Shown here one piece after another: positions 1 through 8,083 of a stretch of 64,000 bases of DNA. This stretch comes from Streptomyces sp. CC53 (GTDB taxonomy: Bacteria > Actinomycetota > Actinomycetes > Streptomycetales > Streptomycetaceae), in assembly GCF_001865245.1 (NCBI RefSeq), contig NZ_MKXB01000202.1:1-64000 (forward strand). The letters run 5' to 3'. The stretch's first letter is position 1. Each line of letters begins with the position of its first letter. Both the position numbers and the translations under genes were made by a program. The notes under the pieces were generated by a model that saw only the letters and a list, made by a program, of their open reading frames with translations, was not told the DNA's origin and did no database searches.

Positions 1-72
1 GGCGCGTCACCGGAACCCCGCGTCACCGGAACCCCGCGGGGCCGCCCGCCGCGGCGGGTCGCCCTCCTGTGG

Positions 73-537
73 TCAGAAGGCGTACCGGTACACCGGCTCC
101 GCCACGCACACCGGCTTCGTGCCGCCCTCCCGCTCCACGGTGACGGCGGCCGTCAGCTGCACCCCGCCGCCCGGCACGTCCACGACCTCCTTCAGCACCG
201 CGGTCGCCCGCAGCCGCGACCCCACGGGCACCGGGGCCGGGAAGCGGACCTTGCCGGCCCCGTAGTTGAGGCCCATCGTGACGCCCTCCACCCGCAGCAG
301 CTGCGGGACCAGCACGGGCAGCAGGGACAGGGTCAGGTAGCCGTGGGCGATCGTGGTGCCGAACGGCCCGGCCGCGGCCCGCTCAGGGTCCACGTGGATC
401 CACTGGTGGTCACCGGTCGCCTCGGCGAACAGGTCGATCCGCTTCTGGTCGACCTCCAGCCAGTCGCTCGGGCCGAGCTCCTCGCCGACCGCGGCCCGCA
501 GCTCGTCGGCGGACGTGAACACCCTGGGCTCTGCCAT
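73..537 (-). CDS. MaoC-family hotdog dehydratase/hydratase
   Basis: The 154-residue product fits a single-hotdog MaoC (R-specific enoyl-CoA hydratase 2-like) protein. The hydratase signature D-x4-H is visible as Asp43 and His48 within GDHQWIH, followed by a GPFGTTIAHGYLTLSL segment typical of the family. Such proteins hydrate enoyl-CoA or act as dehydratases in fatty-acid-type metabolism in the cytosol. The ATG at 537 is preceded on the minus strand by GGAGGA about 7 nt away, so it is preferred to a longer frame opening at 609. The gene is divergent from soxR; a 16-bp palindrome lies between them. The exact substrate cannot be told from the sequence. Confidence 0.88.
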   Translation of the reverse strand: MAEPRVFTSADELRAAVGEELGPSDWLEVDQKRIDLFAEATGDHQWIHVDPERAAAGPFGTTIAHGYLTLSLLPVLVPQLLRVEGVTMGLNYGAGKVRFPAPVPVGSRLRATAVLKEVVDVPGGGVQLTAAVTVEREGGTKPVCVAEPVYRYAF

Positions 538-572
538 GCCTGCTCCTCCGTGCTCTCCTGCTCGTGGACTGT

Positions 573-588
573 CTAAGCGCTTGCTCAG
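573..588. promoter_or_regulatory. Palindromic operator, maoC-soxR intergenic
   Basis: CTAAGCGCTTGCTCAG is an inverted repeat with 6-nt arms (CTAAGC/GCTCAG, one mismatch) around a 4-nt centre. It lies 36 bp upstream of the maoC ATG and 50 bp upstream of the soxR ATG. The shape suits a TetR-type dimer controlling fatty-acid-like genes. It does not resemble the SoxR box. Which regulator binds it is unknown. Confidence 0.5.
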
Positions 589-637
589 CATGCTGGGGGT
601 GCGGCGCACCTGTCAACGGACCAGTAGGCTCCGCGGG

Positions 638-1135
638 ATGGCGCAGATCCCGCAGAAGATCCACGAGCTCACCGTCGGCCAGCTGTCCGCCCGCAGCGGA
701 GTCGCCGTCTCGGCCCTGCACTTCTACGAGTCCAAGGGCCTCATCACCAGCCGCCGCACCAGCGGCAACCAGCGCCGGTACAGCCGGGACGCGCTGCGCC
801 GCGTCGCCTTCGTGCGCGCCTCCCAGCGCGTCGGAATCCCCCTGGCCGCCATCGGTGAGGCGCTGGCGCAGCTCCCGGAGGGGCGCACCCCCACGCCGGC
901 GGACTGGGCGCAGCTGTCCGAGCGGTGGCGCAGTGAGCTGGACGCCCGCATCCAGCAGCTCAGCCTCCTCCGCGACCAGCTCAGCGAGTGCATCGGCTGC
1001 GGCTGCCTGTCCCTGAAGAGCTGCACGCTCGCCAATCCCGAGGACGCCATAGGGGACGTCATCACCGGGTCCCGGCTGCTGGGCGAGTACCGCCGCAGGC
1101 CCACCGAGGAGGGAGCCGCTCCGGCGGGGGAGTAG
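638..1135 (+). CDS. soxR: SoxR, redox-sensing MerR-family activator
   Basis: This 165-residue protein has an N-terminal MerR winged helix (residues 11-80, with SALHFYESKGLI and QRRYSRD), a dimerisation helix and the diagnostic [2Fe-2S] cysteine cluster Cys118-x2-Cys121-x-Cys123-x5-Cys129. In Streptomyces SoxR responds mainly to redox-active metabolites rather than superoxide and activates a small set of oxidoreductase genes. A TAGGCT element at 625-630 ends 7 nt before the ATG, so the mRNA is probably leaderless; no ribosome binding site is seen. The typical soxS partner is absent, as expected for actinomycetes. The Cys spacing makes the family assignment secure. Confidence 0.95.
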   Translation: MAQIPQKIHELTVGQLSARSGVAVSALHFYESKGLITSRRTSGNQRRYSRDALRRVAFVRASQRVGIPLAAIGEALAQLPEGRTPTPADWAQLSERWRSELDARIQQLSLLRDQLSECIGCGCLSLKSCTLANPEDAIGDVITGSRLLGEYRRRPTEEGAAPAGE

Positions 1136-1368
1136 TTCGACCTGTCCGCGCCCGGGGGCGGCGGGTCGCCGACCGGCACGAGCGGGACGGTGCCATCCGT
1201 CCGCCCGCGTACGGCCTGACGGCGGGTCACCCGCCCCGCCGCAGCGCCGAACGCAGCGGGAACACGGGCGGTCTCCGGCCGTCCGGTCGCGCAGGGCCCG
1301 TGCGCCGTGGCGTCGGCGCGAGGTGCCGGCCCGGCCCGGCGTCACCGCCCGCGCCGTGGCGGCCGGGC

Positions 1369-1995
1369 TCACCCCACGGCTGCGAGGGCCCGTACGCCGC
1401 CGCCCGGCGCGTGCTGCCGCCGCGCCGCCGCCAGTACCTCGTCCGTCAGCGCCTGTACGGGCACCACCACCCCGCACCGGGTGCACAGCGGCCCGCAGCG
1501 GGGGTGGCCGGAGGCGCCGGGCAGCCACCCGAAGCGGGTCCCGCCGCACACTGGGCACCGACTCCCCGGCCCCGACTCCAGCCCCGCGATGAGACGGCGC
1601 AGCACCTCGCCGAGCGCCGCCTGCGGATGCACCTGCGGATCCGCGCACGGGGCCACGCCGTTGCCGCCCCACGTGCGGCGGTGCCAGTCGTCGACCGCCG
1701 AAGGACGCCGCACCCCCAGGTGCTTCTCCCTCCTGCGGCGCTCCGCCACCCGGCGCTCGTACGCGAGCCACACCGCCCGCGCGTCCTCCAACTCCTCCAG
1801 CGCGGCCACCAGCCGCGCCGGATCCGCGTCCCGGTCGTCGGGCCCGAACCTGTGCCGTTCGCACAGGTGGTGCCAGGTCGCCCGGTGCCCGTACGGGGCG
1901 AACCGCTCCAGGCACTTGCGCAGCGCGTAGCGCCGCAGTGCCGGCTCGCACCTCGGATCGCGCACCTGTCTGGCGAGACTCCGGAATCCGGCCAT
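1369..1995 (-). CDS. Conserved hypothetical protein with C-terminal zinc ribbon
   Basis: The 208-residue product is Arg-rich and not recognised by name. Its C-terminal third carries a CPVCG pair and a later CxxxCTRCG group, the spacing of a four-Cys zinc ribbon. The N-terminal two thirds is a charged helical region with a WHRRTWGGNGVAPCADPQVHP segment. The ATG at 1995 has GGAGG about 10 nt upstream (cgacGGAGGtggcggagcc), which is why the longer upstream frame is rejected. It faces soxR with 233 bp of featureless sequence between them. A nucleic-acid or zinc-binding role is only a guess. Confidence 0.7.
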   Translation of the reverse strand: MAGFRSLARQVRDPRCEPALRRYALRKCLERFAPYGHRATWHHLCERHRFGPDDRDADPARLVAALEELEDARAVWLAYERRVAERRRREKHLGVRRPSAVDDWHRRTWGGNGVAPCADPQVHPQAALGEVLRRLIAGLESGPGSRCPVCGGTRFGWLPGASGHPRCGPLCTRCGVVVPVQALTDEVLAAARRQHAPGGGVRALAAVG

Positions 1996-2331
1996 GGCTC
2001 CGCCACCTCCGTCGCTGGTCCTCCGCGTCACTGAATGGACGTACGGGTGCCCGCATTCGGCTCCATCGAAAATCGGATGGACCCCGAACCGCCACGTCCT
2101 CCCACTGATACGCAAGCGGGCCGGGAGCTGTTCGGCGCAGGCGGGAGCGGGCCCGGCGGGCCGCTGCCGCAGGGCGGTGCGCGGCCGGGCACCGTGGAGC
2201 GCCCGAACGTCGCGCAGGTCACGCTCCCACGGCGGCAGGGTCACCCGAGGACCCAAGGCCCCCGGCCCCCGAGGCTCCAAGCCCCCACGGCCGCAAGGCC
2301 GCAAGGCCGCAAGGCCCCGGTGGCCCCAAGG
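1996..2331. other. Gene-free interval with 8-bp microrepeat
   Basis: No convincing gene lies here. The left part holds the promoter region of the zinc-ribbon gene. At 2289-2312 the octamer GGCCGCAA is repeated three times in a row and a fourth partial copy follows. No clear terminator was found for the muramidase gene that ends at 2332. Confidence 0.5.
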
Positions 2332-3657
2332 TCACCGGTACAGGAGGTAGCGGAGCCTCAGCGCGCGGAAGGCCGCCAGGTCCCGCTGCCACGCGGCCGT
2401 GACGGTGTCGGTGTCCGCGCCCGCGTCGACGAGGGTGCGCACCGCCGTGGACCCCGTCAGCCTGTCGATCCACCGGTCGGCCCGCCAGGCGAAGCCGTCC
2501 CACACCCGACGGGCCGTCACCAGCAGCCCCACACCGGTGCGCACCGGGTCGAACCCCTCCCGGTCCACCACGTGCACCTGCACGCCGCCGACCGTGCGGC
2601 CCGCGAACTTCGAGAAGACGGGCGCGAAGTACGCCTCACGGAACCGCACGCCCGGCAGCTCCAGCGCGTTCGCCGCCTCCGCCCACCGCCGCGCGTCGAG
2701 CCCCTCGGCGCCCAGCAGTTCGAAGGGCCGGGTCGTGCCCCGCCCCTCCGACAGGTTCGTCCCCTCGAACAGGCCCGTCCCCGCGTAGACCAGCGCCGTG
2801 TCCGGCGTCGGCATGTTCGGGCTGGGCGGCACCCACGGCAGCCCCGTCGCGTCGAAGAGGTCGCCGCGCCGCCACCCCGCCATCCGTACGACCTCCAGGT
2901 CCAGGGGGCGCCGCAGGAACTCGCCGGCGAACAGCAGGGCCAGCTCTCCCGCCGTCATCCCGTGCGCCAGCGCCACCGGCTCCCGGCCGACGAACGACGC
3001 GAACGCCCGCTCCAGCACCGGCCCGCGGGCCGCCCGGCCGCCGACCGGGTTCGGCCGGTCCAGCACGACCACCCGCAGCCCGGCCAGTGCCGCCGCGGTC
3101 ATGGAGTCGTACAGGGTCCAGACGTACGTGTAGAAGCGCGTCCCCACGTCCTGGATGTCGAAGACCACCGTGTCCGCGCCGGCCGCCGTGAACACCTCGG
3201 CCAGCGCCTCTCCGCTCTTCCCGTACGTGTCGTACACCGGCAGCCCCGTCGCCGGGTCGTCGGCCCGGCCCTCCGAGCCGCCCGCCTGCGCCGTGCCGCG
3301 GAATCCGTGTTCGGGCCCGAACACCGCCGCCAGGTCCACCCGGTCGTCGGCGTGCATGACGTCCACGATGTGCCGCAGGTCGCCGGAGGCGACGCCCGTC
3401 GGGTTCGTGACCACGCCGACCCGCTGCCCGGTCAGTGCCCGGAAGCCGTCGGCCGCGAGCCGGTCGAACCCGGTGCGCACACCGCCGGCGGCCGGGCTCG
3501 GCGGCGCCGTGCCCCGCGTCCCCGTGGGGCACGGGTCCCTGGGTCGCGGTTCCGGGGTGGACGCGCACGCCGTGCCGGCGCCCGAGCAGACGGCCGCCGC
3601 AGCACCGGCCAGCACCGAGCGCCGGGCCGCACCCGGCGGTCCGAAGGTGGGATCCAT
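2332..3657 (-). CDS. DUF1343 / NamZ-like exo-beta-N-acetylmuramidase, exported
   Basis: The 441-residue protein matches the DUF1343 family (YbbC/NamZ), which removes N-acetylmuramic acid from the non-reducing end of peptidoglycan fragments. Family landmarks are GQRVGVVTNPTGV, AAVFGPEHGFRG, YDTYGKS, VFDIQDVGTRFYTYVWTL, LDRPNPVGG and the WVPPSPNMPT block. The N-terminus has a twin-arginine-like stretch ARRSVLAGAAAAV followed by an imperfect lipobox ending in GTAC, so export by Tat and perhaps lipid anchoring is inferred. The ATG at 3657 lacks a good ribosome binding site. The gene is divergent from the SDR gene and shares the intergenic region with the operator at 3699. A role in wall recycling is inferred from the family. 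Confidence 0.85.
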   Translation of the reverse strand: MDPTFGPPGAARRSVLAGAAAAVCSGAGTACASTPEPRPRDPCPTGTRGTAPPSPAAGGVRTGFDRLAADGFRALTGQRVGVVTNPTGVASGDLRHIVDVMHADDRVDLAAVFGPEHGFRGTAQAGGSEGRADDPATGLPVYDTYGKSGEALAEVFTAAGADTVVFDIQDVGTRFYTYVWTLYDSMTAAALAGLRVVVLDRPNPVGGRAARGPVLERAFASFVGREPVALAHGMTAGELALLFAGEFLRRPLDLEVVRMAGWRRGDLFDATGLPWVPPSPNMPTPDTALVYAGTGLFEGTNLSEGRGTTRPFELLGAEGLDARRWAEAANALELPGVRFREAYFAPVFSKFAGRTVGGVQVHVVDREGFDPVRTGVGLLVTARRVWDGFAWRADRWIDRLTGSTAVRTLVDAGADTDTVTAAWQRDLAAFRALRLRYLLYR

Positions 3658-3698
3658 GCTGCTGCACGCTAGGCGGCCGACCCCTTTCGCCACGGCAT

Positions 3699-3716
3699 AC
3701 CGACTGGTTAGTCTGT
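3699..3716. promoter_or_regulatory. TetR-type operator in front of SDR-tetR
   Basis: ACCGACTGGTTAGTCTGT is an 18-bp near-palindrome (7-nt arms, one mismatch). The 15-mer GGCATACCGACTGGT at 3694-3708 recurs exactly, in reverse orientation, at 7647-7661 upstream of the kinase gene. It sits 40 bp before the SDR start, and the TetR gene is the second gene of that unit, so autoregulation is the simplest reading. Confidence 0.65.
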
Positions 3717-3756
3717 CGCTGTCCGTGGTACCGGTCCGTCGAGAGGTGGGGCGTCG

Positions 3757-4521
3757 ATGGGCGGCGTACGAGGTCAGGGAGTCGTCGTCACCGGCGCGGG
3801 CGGCGGTATCGGCGCCGCGCTCGCCCGCCGGTTCGCCGCCGAGGGCTGCCGTGTCGCGGTCAACGATTTGGACGCCGGCCGGGCCCGGGCCGTCGCGGAG
3901 GAGACCGGCGCCGTCGCCGTCCCCGGGGACGCCTCCGCCGTCGTCGACGCGGCCCGCGAGGCGCTCGGCGGCACCGTCGACGTCTGGTGCGCCAACGCCG
4001 GACTCGCCTCGCCGGGCGACGCCTTCGCCGACGAGGCCGTCTGGTCCGCCGCCTGGGACGTCAACGTCATGGCCCACGTCCGCGCCGCCCGCGCCCTGCT
4101 GCCCGACTGGCTGGAGCGCGGCGCCGGCCGGTTCGTCTCCACCGTGTCGGCCGCCGGGCTGCTCACCATGGTCGGAGCCGCGCCCTACAGCGCGTCCAAG
4201 CACGCCGCGTACGCCTTCGCCGAATGGCTGTCCCTCACGTACCGCCACCGCGGGCTGAAGGTCCACGCGATCTGTCCCCAAGGCGTGCGCACCGACATGC
4301 TGACGGCCGCGGGATCGGCGGGCGAGCTGGTCCTCGCCCCGACGGCGATCGAGCCCGAGGACGTCGCCGACGCCCTCTTCCGGGGCATCGACGAAGACCG
4401 GTTCCTGATCCTGCCGCACCCGGAGGTCGCCGACTACTACCGCGCCCGCGCGGGCGACCCGGAGCGCTGGCTCGGCGGCATGAACGGCATCCAGCGCGCC
4501 TGGGAGGACGCGGTGGCGTGA
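3757..4521 (+). CDS. Short-chain dehydrogenase/reductase
   Basis: This is a classical 254-residue SDR. The cofactor motif TGAGGGIG spans residues 12-19, CANAG is near 78-82, and the catalytic residues are Asn103, Ser131, Tyr144 and Lys148 (YSASK). It should oxidise or reduce a hydroxy/keto substrate with NAD(P) in the cytosol. The gene is followed after 69 bp by the TetR regulator and preceded by the operator at 3699. A matching operator controls the kinase/acyl-CoA dehydrogenase pair, so the SDR probably acts in the same catabolic route, for instance as a 3-hydroxyacyl-CoA dehydrogenase. The substrate is not deducible from sequence. Confidence 0.9.
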   Translation: MGGVRGQGVVVTGAGGGIGAALARRFAAEGCRVAVNDLDAGRARAVAEETGAVAVPGDASAVVDAAREALGGTVDVWCANAGLASPGDAFADEAVWSAAWDVNVMAHVRAARALLPDWLERGAGRFVSTVSAAGLLTMVGAAPYSASKHAAYAFAEWLSLTYRHRGLKVHAICPQGVRTDMLTAAGSAGELVLAPTAIEPEDVADALFRGIDEDRFLILPHPEVADYYRARAGDPERWLGGMNGIQRAWEDAVA

Positions 4522-4590
4522 GCCGCCCCGGACGAATGGGAAGATCGGTCGACGACCAGGCGGCACGCGCATGAGGAAGAGGTGGCGACG

Positions 4591-5187
4591 ATGGCCAGGA
4601 CGACGGACGGGAGCGGCACCACACCCGTCCCCGGCAGACTGCTGGCCGCCGCCACCCGGCTCTTCGCCGAGCAGGGCTACGACCGCACCTCCGTCCAGGA
4701 GATCGTCGAGGCCGCCGGGGTCACCAAGGGCGCCCTCTACCACTACTTCGGCTCCAAGGAGGACCTCCTCCAGGAGGTGTACGCGCGCGTGCTGCGCCTC
4801 CAGCAGGAGCGACTCGACGCCTTCGCCGACGCGGACGCGCCCGTGGAGCAGCGGTTGCGCGCCGCCGCCGCGGACGTGGTCGTCACCACCATCGACAACC
4901 TCGACGACGCGGCGATCTTCTTCCGTTCCATGCACCACCTGAGCCCTGAGAAGAACCGGCAGGTGCGGGCCGAGCGCCGCCGCTACCACGAGCGGTTCCG
5001 CGCCCTGGTGGAGGAGGGGCAGCGCAGCGGTGTCTTCTCCTCCGCCACGCCCGCGGACCTGGTGGTGGACTACCACTTCGGCTCGGTCCACCACCTGTCC
5101 ACGTGGTACCGCCCCGACGGCCCGCTGAGCCCGCAGCAGGTCGCCGACCATCTGGCCGACCTCCTGCTGCGGGCCCTGCGGCCGTAA
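4591..5187 (+). CDS. TetR-family repressor of the adjacent acyl-CoA module
   Basis: The 198-residue protein has a standard TetR helix-turn-helix in its first 60 residues (ATRLFAEQGYDRTSVQEIVEAAGVTKGALYHYFGSKEDLL) and a C-terminal ligand domain of the type seen in fatty-acyl-CoA-responsive regulators. The ATG at 4591 has GAAGAGG 8 nt upstream; a GTG at 4582 in the same frame overlaps that motif and is less likely. Its gene follows the SDR on the same strand and faces the acyl-CoA dehydrogenase gene. It is the obvious candidate to bind the twin operators at 3699 and 7643. Confidence 0.9.
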   Translation: MARTTDGSGTTPVPGRLLAAATRLFAEQGYDRTSVQEIVEAAGVTKGALYHYFGSKEDLLQEVYARVLRLQQERLDAFADADAPVEQRLRAAAADVVVTTIDNLDDAAIFFRSMHHLSPEKNRQVRAERRRYHERFRALVEEGQRSGVFSSATPADLVVDYHFGSVHHLSTWYRPDGPLSPQQVADHLADLLLRALRP

Positions 5188-5225
5188 GCGGGCGGGGACA
5201 CCCTCCACGCGCCCCCACGCGCCCC

Positions 5226-5260
5226 CGGGCCGGCCCCGCCCGGCACGCGGCCCCGGCCCG
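5226..5260. terminator. Possible convergent terminator hairpin
   Basis: CGGGCCGG (5226-5233) can pair with CCGGCCCG (5253-5260) across a 19-nt loop, between the convergent tetR and acyl-CoA dehydrogenase genes. There is no U-tract and the region is GC-rich, so the call is weak. Confidence 0.3.
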
Positions 5261-5329
5261 CCTCGCGGACGGGAGCTCGCCCGGACGGCTCGCCCCGCCC
5301 TGACGGCCCGGGGCGCCCCGCCGCGCGAC

Positions 5330-6544
5330 TCACGCGTACGCCTTCAGCTCCCGCCGGGCCAGCGACCGCTGGTGCACCTCGTCCGGGCCGTCGGCGAGCC
5401 GCAGGGTCCGCGCCGCCGCCCACAGCTCGGCCAGCGGGAAGTCCTGGCTCACGCCGCCCGCGCCGTGCAGCTGCACCGCCCGGTCCAGGATGCCGACGAC
5501 CGTCCTCGGGGTGGCGATCTTGATGGCCTGGATCTCCGTGTGCGCGCCCCTGTTGCCCACGGTGTCCATGAGCCACGCGGTCTTCAGCACCAGCAGCCGC
5601 AGCTGCTCGATCGCCACCCGGGCGTCCGCGATCCACGCCTGGACCTGCCCCTGTGCGGCGAGCGGCCTGCCGAAGGCCGTACGGGACACCGCCCGGCGGC
5701 ACATCAGCTCGACGGCGCGCTCAGCCATCCCGATCAGGCGCATGCAGTGGTGGATGCGGCCGGGCCCCAGCCGGGCCTGCGCGATGGCGAAGCCGCCGCC
5801 CTCCTCGCCGACCAGGTTCGCCACCGGCACCCGCACGCCGTCGAACACCACCTCGGCGTGCCCGCCGTGGTAGTGGTCCTCGTAGCCGTACACCCGCATC
5901 GCACGGCGCACCTCGACGCCCGGGGTGTCGCGGGGGACGAGCACCATGGACTGCTGCCGCCGGATGTCGCCGCCGTCCGGGTCGGTCTTCCCCATGACGA
6001 CGAACACCCGGCAGTCGGGGCTCATGGCCCCGGAGATGTACCACTTCCGCCCGGTGACGACGTAGTCGCCGCCGTCCCGCTCGATGCGGGTCTCGATGTT
6101 CGTCGCGTCGGACGAGGCGACGTCCGGTTCCGTCATCGCGAAGGCCGACCGGATCTCCCCGCGCAGCAGCGGCTCCAGCCAGCGCTTGCGCTGCTCGTCG
6201 GTCCCGAACTGGGCCAGCACCTCCATGTTCCCGGTGTCGGGGGCGGCGCAGTTGAGGGCGGTGGGGGCGAGCTGGGGGGAGCGGCCGGTCAGCTCGGCGA
6301 GCGGCGCGTACTGGAGGTTCGTCAGCCCCGCGCCGTACTCCTCGTCGGGGAGGAAGAGGTTCCACAGGCCCTGCCTGCGGGCCTCGGCCTTCAGTTCCTC
6401 CACGACCGGCGGGGTGTCCCACGGCGAGGCGAGCGCGGCCCGCTGCTCCTCGGCGACCGGCTCCGCCGGGTACACGTGCCCGTCCAGGAAGGCGAGCAGG
6501 CGTGCCCGCAGCTCCTCGGTGCGGGCGTCGAACGCGAAGTCCAT
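5330..6544 (-). CDS. Acyl-CoA dehydrogenase (ACAD10/11-like)
   Basis: The 404-residue flavoprotein carries acyl-CoA dehydrogenase landmarks: AFAMTEPDVASSDATNIET, the GRKWYISGA flavin-binding stretch, and C-terminal IQLHGAGG-like and DGPDEVHQRSLARREL segments. It is expected to oxidise an acyl-CoA to the enoyl-CoA with FAD. It starts 7 nt after the stop of the APH-type kinase gene, with its ribosome binding site GGAAGG inside the kinase 3' end, so the two are translationally coupled. The combination with an APH-like kinase matches the two halves of mammalian ACAD10/11, which process 4-hydroxyacyl-CoAs through a phosphorylated intermediate. That substrate is an inference from the pairing. Confidence 0.92.
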   Translation of the reverse strand: MDFAFDARTEELRARLLAFLDGHVYPAEPVAEEQRAALASPWDTPPVVEELKAEARRQGLWNLFLPDEEYGAGLTNLQYAPLAELTGRSPQLAPTALNCAAPDTGNMEVLAQFGTDEQRKRWLEPLLRGEIRSAFAMTEPDVASSDATNIETRIERDGGDYVVTGRKWYISGAMSPDCRVFVVMGKTDPDGGDIRRQQSMVLVPRDTPGVEVRRAMRVYGYEDHYHGGHAEVVFDGVRVPVANLVGEEGGGFAIAQARLGPGRIHHCMRLIGMAERAVELMCRRAVSRTAFGRPLAAQGQVQAWIADARVAIEQLRLLVLKTAWLMDTVGNRGAHTEIQAIKIATPRTVVGILDRAVQLHGAGGVSQDFPLAELWAAARTLRLADGPDEVHQRSLARRELKAYA

Positions 6545-6551
6545 GTCCGGA

Positions 6552-7574
6552 TCAGCCTTCCTGCAGGGTGGTGAGGCCGTGCTCGATGAAGACGGGGACC
6601 AGCTCCCCGATGCGGTCGAAGCCGGCGCCGACCGTCCGGCCGAGGGTGTAGCGGTAGTGGATGCCCTCCAGGATCACGGCGAGCTTGAACCAGGCGAACG
6701 CCGTGTACCAGGCGATGGCCGAGGTGTCGCGTCCCGAGCGGACGGCGTACCGCTCCACCAGCTCGCCGGGTGAAGGGTGGCCGGGGGCGGCGGCGGTGGT
6801 GCTGACGGGCGAGCCCGGGAGGTCCAGCGGCGTGCTGTACATGACGAGCAGCCCGAGGTCGGTCAGCGGGTCGCCGAGGGTGGACATCTCCCAGTCGAGG
6901 ACCGCCCGCAGGGTGTCGTCCTCCCCGATGAGGGCGTTGTCGAGCCGGTAGTCGCCGTGGACGACGGTGGCGTACGGGGACGCGGGGAGCGACCGGCCGA
7001 GGGAGGCGTGGAGTTCGTCGACGCCCGCCAGGTCCCTGCCCCGGGACGCGGCCAGCTGCTTGCCCCAGCGGCGCAGCTGCCGGTCGAGGAAGCCGTCGGG
7101 TCGGCCGAAGTCGCCGAGGCCGACCGCGTCCGGGTCGACGGCGTGCAGGTCGACCAGGGTGTCCAGCAGGTTCAGGACGGTGCCCCGGGTGCGGGCGGGT
7201 CCGAGCGCGGCCAGCTCGTCCGCGCTGCGGTACGGCGTGCCGTCCACGTGCTCCATCACGTAGAAGGGGGCGCCGAGGACGGTCTCGTCCTCGCACAGCA
7301 GCACGGCGGCCGGTACCGGCACGGCGGTGTCGCGCAGGGCGCTGATGATCCGGTGCTCGCGCCGCATGTCGTGGGCGGTGGCCAGGACGTGGCCGAGCGG
7401 CGGCCGCCTGACCACCCAGCGGGAGGTGCCGTCCGTGACCGCGTACGTGAGGTTCGACCGGCCGCCCTCGATGAGCCGGCCGCGCAGCGGCCCCCGCACC
7501 AGCCCCGGCCGCTCCCGGTCCAGCAGCCGGCGCAACCCCTCGGGGTCGAGTCCTGGCGGTGGGGCGAGGCTCAT
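6552..7574 (-). CDS. APH-family phosphotransferase (ACAD10-N / LvaA-like)
   Basis: The 340-residue protein belongs to the aminoglycoside-phosphotransferase-like kinase group: GGRSNLTYAV near the N-terminus as nucleotide loop, a conserved VVRRPP lysine-region equivalent, the Brenner motif HGDYRLDN and the metal-binding DWE in VLDWEMSTLGDP. Members fused or linked to acyl-CoA dehydrogenases phosphorylate 4-hydroxyacyl-CoA rather than antibiotics. The ATG at 7574 has a perfect GGAGG 7 nt upstream (gtccGGAGGtacgccc). It is the first gene of a two-gene operon with the dehydrogenase; the operator at 7643 sits 69 bp upstream. Antibiotic resistance is unlikely given this context. Confidence 0.88.
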   Translation of the reverse strand: MSLAPPPGLDPEGLRRLLDRERPGLVRGPLRGRLIEGGRSNLTYAVTDGTSRWVVRRPPLGHVLATAHDMRREHRIISALRDTAVPVPAAVLLCEDETVLGAPFYVMEHVDGTPYRSADELAALGPARTRGTVLNLLDTLVDLHAVDPDAVGLGDFGRPDGFLDRQLRRWGKQLAASRGRDLAGVDELHASLGRSLPASPYATVVHGDYRLDNALIGEDDTLRAVLDWEMSTLGDPLTDLGLLVMYSTPLDLPGSPVSTTAAAPGHPSPGELVERYAVRSGRDTSAIAWYTAFAWFKLAVILEGIHYRYTLGRTVGAGFDRIGELVPVFIEHGLTTLQEG

Positions 7575-7642
7575 GGGCGTACCTCCGGACGGTCGCGTGC
7601 GTCGGTCGGGGGCGCCGTGGGCGGCGCCCCCGACGCATGATG

Positions 7643-7656
7643 ACCGACCAGTCGGT
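7643..7656. promoter_or_regulatory. TetR-type operator in front of kinase-ACAD operon
   Basis: ACCGACCAGTCGGT has perfect 6-nt arms (ACCGAC/GTCGGT) around a 2-nt centre. Its flank extends the identity with the 3694 site to 15 bp. It lies between the start of the kinase gene (7574) and any further upstream transcription, as expected for a repressor site over the promoter. Confidence 0.7.
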
Positions 7657-7950
7657 ATGCCGTCTAGGGGGAGTGGTCGCAGGAGTGCGCGCAAGGCGCG
7701 GGAGGGGCTTGCTGTCGGTCCCGGCGGCTTCGTGGCCCGGTCTCGGTTCCGGCGGCTTCGTGTGCCGGCCTTCCCGGGCTCCCGCGCCGCCCCGGCCCGG
7801 ACGGTGGTGGCGGGGTCGGCGCGCGCCCGCAGGTGGCCAGGCGGTCCGTCCGGTGTGCCCGCCGTCCGGAGCGGGCCACGCCCCGACCGTGGGCCGCCGG
7901 GGGCCGCCCCGCGTCGGCGCGTGCGAGGCCCCGCGCGGTCGGGCGGGGGC

Positions 7951-7978
7951 ACTCGGCGCCCGTCAGGGGGCGCCGAGT
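7951..7978 (-). terminator. Terminator hairpin downstream of the His-rich gene
   Basis: ACTCGGCGCCC (7951-7961) pairs perfectly with GGGCGCCGAGT (7968-7978) around a 6-nt loop. It lies 105 bp beyond the stop of the histidine-rich gene, which runs leftward. Confidence 0.6.
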
Positions 7979-8083
7979 GGTCACGTGGGGGCGGCGGGCC
8001 CGGTGCCCGGAGGTGGGTCCTCCGCGGTGTCGACCGCCTGAGGGGCGGGCCGGCCGCCGTCCGGCAGGTCGGCCGGTAGCGGC

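Larger units (their letters stand above)
7575..8083. other. Gene-free interval between kinase promoter and His-rich gene
   Basis: Open frames here are Arg/Pro/Gly-rich on both strands with no domain, start signal or ribosome binding site. The interval holds the operator at 7643, a short direct repeat of ccggcggcttcgtg near 7720-7762, and a terminator hairpin at 7951-7978. Confidence 0.6.

Noticed and set aside
2332..5208. Minus-strand frame extending the muramidase N-terminus by about 500 residues
   Set aside because: Extension runs antisense through the SDR and TetR genes, whose domains are certain; the muramidase signal peptide begins at 3657.
7664..7984. Arg/Pro-rich open frames in the gap before the His-rich gene
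   Set aside because: Low-complexity translation on both strands without start signal; typical of random GC-rich DNA.
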